From Lachnospiraceae bacterium (lineage in GTDB: Bacteria > Bacillota > Clostridia > Lachnospirales > Lachnospiraceae): a stretch of 9,537 bases of DNA. Below, one piece after another: positions 1-5,912 of the stretch. Location: assembly GCA_017483425.1 (NCBI GenBank), contig JAFUWM010000098.1, positions 1-9,537 on the forward strand, written 5' to 3'. Both the position numbers and the translations under genes were made by a program. Position 1 is the stretch's first letter, and each line of letters starts with the position of its first letter. Below the pieces are notes generated by a model. That model worked only from the letters and a program-made list of their open reading frames with translations. It made no database searches and was not told where the DNA came from.

Positions 1-164
1 GATCCGTCAAAGCCGATACCATGCTCCATGGTACTCTCGGACAGTCTTTCCGCCGGAATGCTTAAGTGCCTCCAGCGTCCGGTTATATCAGTGAGTTTGA
101 AGTCAATGAATTGGATATCTTGCTCCTTAATAAGAGCCTTGATATCTGATAGAGTTTTTGCCAT
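1..164 (-). CDS. glnA: Glutamine synthetase type I, N-terminal fragment (runs off left edge)
   Basis: Glutamine synthetase makes glutamine from glutamate, ammonia and ATP in the cytoplasm and is the main ammonium-assimilation enzyme. Only the first 54 codons, read on the minus strand, are in the window; the gene continues past base 1. The translation contains FIDFKLTDITGRWRHLSIPA and then GIGFDG, the N-terminal beta-grasp segment of type I (GlnA) enzymes, where the D-x-x-G-x-x-R/K-H-x-x-I-P-A stretch and the following G-x-x-FDGS are hallmarks. The ATG at 162-164 is chosen because an AGGGGG ribosome site lies a few bases upstream on the minus strand (around 172-178) and the protein then begins at the usual place for the family. 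It diverges from the AGCS symporter at 329, with overlapping promoters between them. Type I is certain from these residues; the subtype cannot be judged from the fragment. Confidence 0.93.
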   Translation of the reverse strand, partial: MAKTLSDIKALIKEQDIQFIDFKLTDITGRWRHLSIPAERLSESTMEHGIGFDG

Positions 165-208
165 TTTGATTCCCCCTTAAGTTTTTATGGTAGAACATCA
201 TCCGTATA

Positions 209-217
209 AGTATACCA
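209..217 (-). promoter_or_regulatory. Candidate extended -10 promoter for glnA
   Basis: Read on the minus strand, this is TGGTATACT: an extended -10 (TGn) followed by TATACT, 5 of 6 to consensus. Transcription would start near 202, giving a leader of about 38 bases. The hexamer 17 bases upstream (minus-strand CAATAT, 232-237) is a poor -35, so the call rests on the extended -10. No convincing GlnR/TnrA box (TGTNA-N7-TNACA) is visible. Confidence 0.4.
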
Positions 218-224
218 CAATCTC

Positions 225-253
225 TTGACAAATATTGAATATGCCACTATATT
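225..253 (+). promoter_or_regulatory. Sigma-A promoter of the AGCS symporter gene
   Basis: A perfect -35 TTGACA (225-230), a 17-base spacer and a -10 TATATT (248-253, 5 of 6) form a near-consensus housekeeping promoter. Transcription should start near 259-261. That excludes the in-frame ATG at 260 as the start codon and leaves a leader of about 69 bases before the ATG at 329. The spacer contains an 11-base palindrome, ATATTGAATAT (232-242), which could be an operator. The -35 lies inside the spacer of the divergent glnA promoter. Confidence 0.78.
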
Positions 254-275
254 ATTTCATTGTTTGGAAGCGAAG

Positions 276-307
276 GGGCTCACTCAAAAGGAGTGGGCTT
301 GTTTTTT
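276..307 (+). terminator. Leader hairpin with T-run upstream of the symporter gene (possible attenuator)
   Basis: GCTCACTC (278-285) pairs with GAGTGGGC (291-298) through eight base pairs including one G-U, closing a five-base AAAAG loop; two further G-U pairs could lengthen the stem outward. It is followed by a T-rich stretch with six Ts at 302-307. The layout is that of an intrinsic terminator, but it lies inside the leader, between the promoter and the start codon at 329, so it would act as an attenuator. I found no obvious antiterminator partner or leader peptide. It could also simply be a weak mRNA structure. Confidence 0.42.
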
Positions 308-328
308 GTCAGGGAAAGGAAATTAATA

Positions 329-1864
329 ATGGGTAGTTTTGTAGAAACGCTGACTAACGTGAACGATGCGATAAACAGCTTCGTATGGGTCAGGATCGGG
401 CTTATACTGCTGCTTGGCACGGGTCTTATCACGACCGTCATAACGAAATGCTTTCAGATCACTCATCTGAAGCACTGGTGGATAAAAACCATAGGGTCGG
501 TATTCAGCCATGACACGCACAAAAAGCTCGGAAAACAGTCGGGATCGGTTTCGCAGTTTCAGGCGCTGTGTACGGCGCTCGCGGCAACCATAGGTACGGG
601 AAATATCGCCGGAGTTTCGGCTGCCATCTGCATAGGCGGTCCGGGAGCGGTATTCTGGATGTGGATAGCCGCTTTCCTCGGTATGATGACTAATTTTTCG
701 GAGAACATACTCGGAATATACTACCGCCGCAGGAATTCAGAGGGCGAGTGGTCCGGCGGTGCCATGTACTACCTGAGAGACGGCCTCGGCTCATATAAGG
801 GCTGCAAAAAGATAGGGGCTTTCCTGGCGGGACTCTTCTCGGTGTTTGCGATCCTTGCTTCCTTTGGTATCGGAAACATGGGACAGATAAACAAGATAAC
901 GCTTAATATAAAGTCGGCTTTCTTTTCAAATATAGAAGCCACGGAGATAGCCGGGGTTTCTTTTGTAAACTGGGCTATAGGCATATGCCTTATGATAATA
1001 GGCGGCTTTGTCATCATCGGCGGACTGCAGAGGATAGCGGCCTTCGCGGAGAAGGTAGTTCCTTTCATGGCAGTTGCTTATGTCATCGGGGCGCTTGTTA
1101 TCATGTGCTTTCATATCAGCAGTATCGGGGCGATGTTTGCTGCCATATTTAAGTTTGCGTTCGGGATAAAGGCGGCAGCAGGCGGCGCTGCGGGAGTAGC
1201 CATATCACAGGTCATAACACAGGGTTGCAAGAGGGGCGTATTCTCAAATGAAGCCGGCCTTGGTTCCTCGGTCATGGTTCACTCGAACTCAAACGTGAAA
1301 GAACCGGTAAAGCAGGGATTATGGGGAATATTCGAGGTTTTTGCGGATACCATGGTCGTATGTACCATGACGGCAGTCGTGGTTCTTTCATCAGGCGCCA
1401 TCGATCTTTCGACAGGTCTTGTGCAGGAGGGAACGGATGACGCGACACTGGTTGCAAAGGCTTTTGGCAATATATTCGGAAAGCCCGGTGAATGGTTCGT
1501 TGCTATCGCTGTGCTTCTCTTCGCGTTTACGACGGTACTCGGATGGTCACACTATGGTTCAAAGGCCGTAGAGTATCTTTTCGGAGTAAAAGGCGCAAAG
1601 GTATACAGGGTGATCTTCGTACTCCTCATGATATCAGGCGCGATAATGACATCCTCGCTCGCGTGGGATATCTCCGATACCTTCAACGGCCTCATGATGA
1701 TACCAAACCTTATAGGCGTGCTTTCTCTTACGCCTCTTGTGGTCAGGCTGACAAATAACTATGTGGACAGACGTATCAAGGGACTGGACGTGGAGCCGAT
1801 CCTTTCGTACGATGAAAAGATCCAGACCGAATATGCGCCTCTGGTAAAAGCAGGAGAGGAATAA
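329..1864 (+). CDS. AGCS-family amino acid:cation (Na+/H+) symporter
   Basis: This is an integral membrane carrier of the alanine/glycine:cation symporter family, which imports small neutral amino acids with Na+ or H+. The 511-residue protein is hydrophobic throughout, with about ten or eleven membrane segments. It carries the family signature GTGNIAGV (residues 89-96), followed by GGPGAVFWMW and a GMMTNFSENILGIYYR loop, and the second hallmark FSNEAGLGSS at 305-314. The start is placed at 329, not 260: GGGAAAGGA (312-320) is a good ribosome site for it, while 260 falls at the predicted transcription start and the extra 23 residues are not family-like. It is somewhat longer than many homologues (about 450-480 residues), with a charged C-terminal tail. 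The substrate cannot be read from sequence. Alanine or glycine is the default; glutamine is possible because glnA is divergent and some AGCS members, such as B. subtilis GlnT, are linked to glutamine. It appears monocistronic, ending in a terminator at 1915-1946. Confidence 0.93.
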   Translation: MGSFVETLTNVNDAINSFVWVRIGLILLLGTGLITTVITKCFQITHLKHWWIKTIGSVFSHDTHKKLGKQSGSVSQFQALCTALAATIGTGNIAGVSAAICIGGPGAVFWMWIAAFLGMMTNFSENILGIYYRRRNSEGEWSGGAMYYLRDGLGSYKGCKKIGAFLAGLFSVFAILASFGIGNMGQINKITLNIKSAFFSNIEATEIAGVSFVNWAIGICLMIIGGFVIIGGLQRIAAFAEKVVPFMAVAYVIGALVIMCFHISSIGAMFAAIFKFAFGIKAAAGGAAGVAISQVITQGCKRGVFSNEAGLGSSVMVHSNSNVKEPVKQGLWGIFEVFADTMVVCTMTAVVVLSSGAIDLSTGLVQEGTDDATLVAKAFGNIFGKPGEWFVAIAVLLFAFTTVLGWSHYGSKAVEYLFGVKGAKVYRVIFVLLMISGAIMTSSLAWDISDTFNGLMMIPNLIGVLSLTPLVVRLTNNYVDRRIKGLDVEPILSYDEKIQTEYAPLVKAGEE

Positions 1865-1914
1865 GCGGATCTTCCGGATAAGTGGTCTCGGAAGTAAAAA
1901 TATGATATGATTAT

Positions 1915-1946
1915 AAGCTATGGTGTGTTTATGCCATAGCTTTTTT
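1915..1946 (+). terminator. Intrinsic terminator after the symporter gene
   Basis: AAGCTATGG (1915-1923) and CCATAGCTT (1934-1942) form a perfect 9-bp stem around a ten-base loop, and the right arm runs into six Ts (1941-1946). The reverse strand has no T-run, so it acts rightward only. It separates the symporter transcript from the carboxypeptidase cluster. Confidence 0.85.
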
Positions 1947-1981
1947 AATCAACGAAACAAAACGAAATTTGCACTACCTTT

Positions 1982-1989
1982 TATATTAT
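1982..1989 (+). promoter_or_regulatory. Candidate -10 element just upstream of the S11 carboxypeptidase start
   Basis: After the terminator the only promoter-like sequence before the next gene is the overlapping pair TATATT (1982-1987) and TATTAT (1984-1989). No good -35 lies at the right distance: TTGCAC at 1969-1974 is much too close, and the hexamers 17 bases upstream are A-rich. If used, it would start transcription at about 1994-1998, on or next to the ATG, giving a leaderless mRNA. Confidence 0.28.
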
Positions 1990-1997
1990 AGATCTAA

Positions 1998-3311
1998 ATG
2001 GCTGATTTTTTTATAGACAGAGAGACTGAGGAGTACGAGGAAAGGCGCAGACAAAGGGCGAGCCGCCGTGCCGACCGTGCGAAACAGCAGAGAGAAAGAG
2101 AAAAAAGAATACGCAGATACCTCATTGTAGCGTCAACAAGCGCTGCTGTAGTAATAGTAGCGGTAATAGCCGTTTTTGCGGTTCTTTTAGTCAGAAAGAT
2201 AAAGAGCAGGGAGGCTGCAGATACGTCAAATATCGAGGCAGACATCAGAGAGGCCGACGGCGTTTATGAAGGGGACGCGAGGGAGCTTCTGTACGGGAAT
2301 GAACCGGACGGGACAGTATCCTCAGGGCAGGGAAATCCTGTCATGACTGAGCTTTCTGACGAGGAACTTGAAGCGATCGAGGAGGCGGAAGCCCTTGCAG
2401 CGACTACCGGGGCGGGTCCCCTGGAGCTTAATACCACGGCGGATCAGGATACAAAGAGTATAATATCCGATGTGGATTCAGGATACGCGATACTTGTATC
2501 GCTGTCTGAAAACAGGGTGCTTGCGGAAAGGCAGTCGCACGTAAAGATGTATCCGGCATCAATGACAAAGGTGCTGACTGTCCTGGTGGCTTCCGAGCAT
2601 TTAGGCGGTGAGCAGCACCTTGATGATATATTTACAATGACACAGGCGATAGAGGGCTTTGCGTATGAAAACGGCTGCTCTAACGTTGGTTTCTCTGTGG
2701 GAGAGCGCATTCGTGTGGAAGATATGTTTTACGGAACGATACTTCCATCGGGGGCTGATGCGGCGATGGGTCTTGCGGAGTATACAGCCGGCGACCAGGA
2801 AACCTTTGTCGGCATGATGAACCAGAAGCTTGAAGAGCTCGGGATATCAGATACGACACACTTTACCAACTGCATAGGCATATACGACGACGATCACTAC
2901 AGTACGGCTGCGGATATGGCGGTCATAATGAACGCGGCGGTAAACGATCCGTTATGCCTTAAGGTTTTGTCGCAGCATACTTATACCACTACTTCAACCT
3001 CTTATCATCCGGGAGGCATACAGGTGTCAAACTGGTTTCTCCGCAGGATAGAGGATAAGCAGGAAACAGGTGTAGTTATAAGCGGTAAGACGGGATTTGT
3101 AAATGAATCACTTAACTGCGCGGTAAGCTATGCCACGGATGATGAGGGAAAGGGATATATCTGCTGTACCGGGTACGCCCATGGCGGATGGAAGGCGATA
3201 TATGATCACGTGAGGATATATACCTATCAGTTTGATCCCGCGCTGTATAACGCTACTCTCGCTCTCGGGGATTCGGGTGAAGAGTCAGGCGACATAGAGG
3301 GCGGAGATTAA
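1998..3311 (+). CDS. Membrane-anchored S11-family D-alanyl-D-alanine carboxypeptidase (DacA/PBP5-like)
   Basis: Enzymes of this serine peptidase family remove the terminal D-Ala from peptidoglycan stem peptides outside the membrane. The 437-residue protein has, in order: a charged Arg/Glu-rich N-terminus (about 10-40, probably helical and cytoplasmic), one membrane segment (41-65), an acidic linker (about 70-155), and the catalytic domain. Active-site motifs are S188-M-T-K191 (nucleophile and general base) and K364-T-G366. The middle motif reads S251-G-A253, so the usual Asn of SxN is Ala. The context LPSGADAA is otherwise canonical, and I believe this variant recurs in clostridial homologues. 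There is no cleavable signal peptide, no obvious C-terminal amphipathic anchor and no evident PBP5 C-terminal domain, so anchoring is by the N-terminal helix. TAA at 1995-1997 precedes the ATG in frame and no start codon follows before the membrane segment, which forces this start although no Shine-Dalgarno is visible. It probably heads the cluster with the 89-residue gene and holA. Confidence 0.92.
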   Translation: MADFFIDRETEEYEERRRQRASRRADRAKQQREREKRIRRYLIVASTSAAVVIVAVIAVFAVLLVRKIKSREAADTSNIEADIREADGVYEGDARELLYGNEPDGTVSSGQGNPVMTELSDEELEAIEEAEALAATTGAGPLELNTTADQDTKSIISDVDSGYAILVSLSENRVLAERQSHVKMYPASMTKVLTVLVASEHLGGEQHLDDIFTMTQAIEGFAYENGCSNVGFSVGERIRVEDMFYGTILPSGADAAMGLAEYTAGDQETFVGMMNQKLEELGISDTTHFTNCIGIYDDDHYSTAADMAVIMNAAVNDPLCLKVLSQHTYTTTSTSYHPGGIQVSNWFLRRIEDKQETGVVISGKTGFVNESLNCAVSYATDDEGKGYICCTGYAHGGWKAIYDHVRIYTYQFDPALYNATLALGDSGEESGDIEGGD

Positions 3312-3326
3312 GTAAGGAATAACATC

Positions 3327-3596
3327 ATGTGGATAGAAAAAGTTACGGATAAACTATCGGAAATATACGGTGAAGATAAAGCCGGGCAGGTATCAATGAA
3401 TATCATGCCCTCATGTATCGCGGATTTTTCCAAAATGCTTGAAAAGGCCGCACCCGGGGATAACGTGAATGAGACATACAGGACAGAGGACGGTCTGGCG
3501 GAACTATTCTTTACGGGAATTAAGACTGACAGCGTCAGTATTTTGAAATTCGTAGATGTAAACGGACAGAGGGTCACGGCAGAGGTGGAGCTCTAG
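3327..3596 (+). CDS. Conserved-looking small protein of unknown function (89 aa)
   Basis: I do not recognise this protein. It is soluble, with no signal peptide or membrane segment. The pattern suggests two short N-terminal helices (about 2-14 and 28-41) followed by beta strands (about 56-64, 68-75 and 82-89), consistent with a small alpha/beta domain. It has one cysteine (about residue 30) and no metal-binding cluster. Coding is supported by an AAGGAA ribosome site (3314-3319) eight bases before the ATG, by its position 15 bases after the carboxypeptidase stop, and by the way its TAG stop shares a base with the GTG start of holA, which implies translational coupling. The context says only that it is co-expressed with holA and a cell-wall enzyme. 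Another overlapping reading on the minus strand (3308-3577) lacks this support. Confidence 0.75.
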   Translation: MWIEKVTDKLSEIYGEDKAGQVSMNIMPSCIADFSKMLEKAAPGDNVNETYRTEDGLAELFFTGIKTDSVSILKFVDVNGQRVTAEVEL

Positions 3597-4576
3597 TGGG
3601 AAGGATATCCGATGATGTGAAAAACAGAACCTTTTCACCGGTTTATCTGATATATGGGGAAGAGGCGTATTTAAAAGATAATTACAGGAAATCATTGATA
3701 AAGGCTTTGGTCTCGCCCGGAGATAATCTAAACTACAGCTTTTTTTCCGGAGGCGGCACAGATCCCGGTGAGGTGCTTTCACTTGCCCAGACGCTTCCTT
3801 TCATGGCGGAGAAGCGAGTTGTACAGGTTATTGATTCAGGTTTTTTTAAAAAGTCCGATGATGATATAGTTGATTATCTGGAAAAACCGTCGCCGGATAC
3901 AGTGCTCTTATTTGTCGAGAGTGAGGTAGATAAGCGGGGGAGGGCTTTTAAGGCTGCAAGCAAGGCAGGGTACGTTGTAGAGGCGGCAAAATATGATGCC
4001 AAAAAGCTTCCCCAGTGGGTTGCAGCAGGATTTAAGAGGTATGAAAAAAAGGTAAAGCGTGAAACAGTGGATCTGCTGATAGATCGCGTAGGGACGGATA
4101 TGACGGCGCTTGATATGGAGATAGCGAAGCTTTCATCCTATGCCGGAGACAGAGATATCGTTACATCTGAGGATGTGACAGAGCTTGTCAGCAGGAGTCC
4201 TGCGTTTAATGTGTTTCAGATGATAGATGCCATAGCTGACCGCAGGCTTAACAGGGCAGTCGGGATATATTATGATATGCTTGCGGAAAAAGAGAGTCCT
4301 TTTGGCATACTGGCACTGATGGAGAGGCATTACAGGGGGCTGCTCGTAGTAAAGGATATGAATGAAAGAAAGGCTGATCCCGCAGAGATAGCAAAGGGCG
4401 CCGGCATACCCGCTTTTGCGGTGTCTAAATACGGGACGCAGGCCAGAAAATATTCAAGAGGGAGGCTTATCAAGGTGCTGGATTCCTGTGTAAAGGCGGA
4501 CAGGGATATAAAACAGGGTAATATGGACCCGGGTATTGCCGTAGAGCTGCTTATAGTGGACACGGCATCGGAATAA
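3596..4576 (+). CDS. holA: DNA polymerase III delta subunit
   Basis: The delta subunit opens the beta sliding clamp as part of the clamp-loader complex (with tau/gamma and delta prime) so that it can be loaded on primed DNA. The 326-residue length fits the family (about 330-345). Diagnostic features are the N-terminal PVYLIYGEEAYLKDN segment (15-29), followed by the clamp-binding region rich in hydrophobics around LAQTLPFMAEKRVVQV, a middle FNVFQMIDAIADRR stretch at the start of the third domain, and a helical C-terminal collar domain ending with DRDIKQGNMDPGIAVELLI. As expected for delta there is no Walker A motif. The GTG start at 3596 shares its G with the preceding TAG stop; GAGGTGGAG (3582-3590) lies five bases upstream as ribosome site. 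In many Firmicutes holA sits beside comEC or rpsT; neither is visible here. Confidence 0.93.
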   Translation: MGRISDDVKNRTFSPVYLIYGEEAYLKDNYRKSLIKALVSPGDNLNYSFFSGGGTDPGEVLSLAQTLPFMAEKRVVQVIDSGFFKKSDDDIVDYLEKPSPDTVLLFVESEVDKRGRAFKAASKAGYVVEAAKYDAKKLPQWVAAGFKRYEKKVKRETVDLLIDRVGTDMTALDMEIAKLSSYAGDRDIVTSEDVTELVSRSPAFNVFQMIDAIADRRLNRAVGIYYDMLAEKESPFGILALMERHYRGLLVVKDMNERKADPAEIAKGAGIPAFAVSKYGTQARKYSRGRLIKVLDSCVKADRDIKQGNMDPGIAVELLIVDTASE

Positions 4577-4594
4577 AGGAAAAGCGAGGCGGAT

Positions 4595-4825
4595 ATGGAT
4601 GGTGTAAATGAAGATCTGATGAGATTTCTTGATGCGGATGAGTATGAGGATAAGCTAAGGATCCTTGAGGAGATAAAGGACAGAGCCGACGACCATGTAG
4701 TAAATATGATGGCCGCGTCCTTATCAGTTTCCGCAGGAGGCGCATCAAGAGAGGAATGTATAGACAGGATAAGGCATTATCTAACACTGCAGATCCAGTA
4801 TGACGGAAAGAGGTTGAGAAATTGA
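4595..4825 (+). CDS. Small helical protein of unknown function (76 aa)
   Basis: I do not recognise the family. The protein is acidic at the N-terminus and basic at the C-terminus, and is predicted to be entirely helical: about 4-11, 14-27, 31-46 and 52-70. It has one cysteine, no membrane segment and no signal peptide. A GAGG ribosome site (4586-4589) lies five bases before the ATG. The gene follows holA by 18 bases, and its TGA stop overlaps the TTG start of the glycosyltransferase by 4 bases (4822-4825), so the two are probably translationally coupled. The shape (leucine-rich helices, a DEYEDKLRILEEIKDR segment) suggests a protein-binding helical bundle, but no partner can be named. Translation is supported by the flanking overlaps and by codon use like that of the neighbours. 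Confidence 0.72.
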   Translation: MDGVNEDLMRFLDADEYEDKLRILEEIKDRADDHVVNMMAASLSVSAGGASREECIDRIRHYLTLQIQYDGKRLRN

Positions 4826-5838
4826 AATTATTAACTTTTGCGATCCCCTGTTACAATTCACAGGATTACATGGGAAAGTGCATAGAATCACTGCTTCCCG
4901 GAGGGGATGAGATAGAGATACTCATAATAGACGATGGCTCCACGGATCTTACAGGTGAGCTTGCGGATAAATATCAGGAGAAATATCCCGGGATCATCAG
5001 GGCTATACACCAGGAAAACGGCGGTCATGGCGAAGCTGTGAATACCGGAATAAAAAACGCCTCGGGGCTTTACTTTAAGGTCGTGGATTCCGATGACAAG
5101 GTTGATGAAGAGGCTTACAGACAGGTGCTTGATAAGCTGCGGGAGCTTACAGGCGGGGATACGGTGCTTGATATGATGCTCTGCAATTTTGTCTACGACA
5201 AGGACGGAGCCAGACGCAAAAAGGTCATGCATTACGAATCATCCGTACCCGTTGAAGAGCTTATCAGCTGGGAGCAGACAAAGCATTTCAGGAAAGGCAG
5301 GTATATACTGATGCATTCGGTCATATACCGCACGAAGCTTCTGCGCAAATGCGGCATAGAGCTGCCTAAGCATACTTTCTATGTGGATAATATATATGTC
5401 TTTGAACCATTGCCGTATGTGAAGACCATCTACTATCTTCCCGTGAATTTCTACAGATACTATATCGGAAGGGAGGATCAGTCGGTAAATGAAAATGTCA
5501 TGATCTCCCGCATCGACCAGCAGATAACGGTCACGAAGCTCATGATAGATTACTTCAGGGATACAAAGATCGAGAACCGTAAGCTCAGGAAATATATGAG
5601 GAATTATCTTGAGATAATGATGGTCATATCGTCCATATTCCTGATAAAAGCAGGTGATGATGAGTCTCTGGCAAAGAAAAAACAGCTTTGGGAATACTTA
5701 AGGTCAAAGGATCTGCCGACATATTTCATGATAAGGCACAGCATGCTCGGCGAGAGCATGAACCTTCCGGGAAAGGGCGGAAGGAAGATATCCGTGGGCG
5801 GCTACAGGATAGCCCAGATGCTTGTGGGGTTTAACTAA
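4822..5838 (+). CDS. Family 2 glycosyltransferase
   Basis: This is a GT-A fold inverting glycosyltransferase of family GT2, which moves a sugar from a nucleotide donor onto a glycan, lipid or protein acceptor in the cytoplasm or at its inner membrane face. The 338-residue protein opens with LLTFAIPCYNSQDYMGKCIESL, the classic GT2 first strand, followed by the donor-binding IDDGS (D37-D38-G39-S40), NGGHGEAVNTGI, and the metal-binding D89-S-D91-D92. The C-terminal half (about 200-338) is charged, with no clear membrane helices, so it is unlikely to be a processive synthase. The TTG start at 4822 overlaps the TGA of the preceding gene and has AGAGG (4809-4813) eight bases upstream. Co-transcription with a peptidoglycan carboxypeptidase would fit a role in cell-surface glycan or teichoic acid synthesis, but this is inference; donor and acceptor are unknown. 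There is no evident terminator after it. Confidence 0.87.
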   Translation: MKLLTFAIPCYNSQDYMGKCIESLLPGGDEIEILIIDDGSTDLTGELADKYQEKYPGIIRAIHQENGGHGEAVNTGIKNASGLYFKVVDSDDKVDEEAYRQVLDKLRELTGGDTVLDMMLCNFVYDKDGARRKKVMHYESSVPVEELISWEQTKHFRKGRYILMHSVIYRTKLLRKCGIELPKHTFYVDNIYVFEPLPYVKTIYYLPVNFYRYYIGREDQSVNENVMISRIDQQITVTKLMIDYFRDTKIENRKLRKYMRNYLEIMMVISSIFLIKAGDDESLAKKKQLWEYLRSKDLPTYFMIRHSMLGESMNLPGKGGRKISVGGYRIAQMLVGFN

Positions 5839-5861
5839 AAGTTTTTTTCGGGATTGAAATA

Positions 5862-5870
5862 TGTTAGAAT
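5862..5870 (+). promoter_or_regulatory. Candidate extended -10 promoter for glyA
   Basis: TGTTAGAAT is an extended -10: TG, one base, then TAGAAT (5865-5870, 5 of 6). The region 17 bases upstream (5842-5847) is a run of Ts, a weak -35. Transcription would start near 5877, leaving a leader of about 36 bases. It suggests glyA can be expressed apart from the upstream cluster, although read-through from the glycosyltransferase is also possible. Confidence 0.42.
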
Positions 5871-5912
5871 TGTTTTAAGAAAACAGAGTGTTTTAGCGGA
5901 GGTGGGATAAAT

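Noticed and set aside
260..328. An N-terminal extension of the symporter starting at ATG 260
   Set aside because: The ATG lies at the predicted transcription start, has no ribosome site, and the extra 23 residues span the leader hairpin. ATG 329 has GGGAAAGGA at proper spacing and starts at the expected family position.
260..328. A glycine or glutamine riboswitch in the symporter leader
   Set aside because: The leader is only about 69 bases, too short for the known glycine aptamers, and I see no conserved core of either class. Only a simple hairpin with a T-run is supported.
1871..1894. A second inverted repeat after the symporter gene (CTTCCG and CGGAAG around a 12-base loop)
   Set aside because: A 6-bp stem with a long loop and no T-run is easily found by chance. 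The real terminator is the stem at 1915-1942.
5839..5850. The run of seven Ts after the glycosyltransferase as a terminator
   Set aside because: There is no stem of useful length immediately before it; the best pairing nearby (GGCT/AGCC around 5800-5816) is 4 bp and too far away. The Ts more likely belong to the glyA promoter region.
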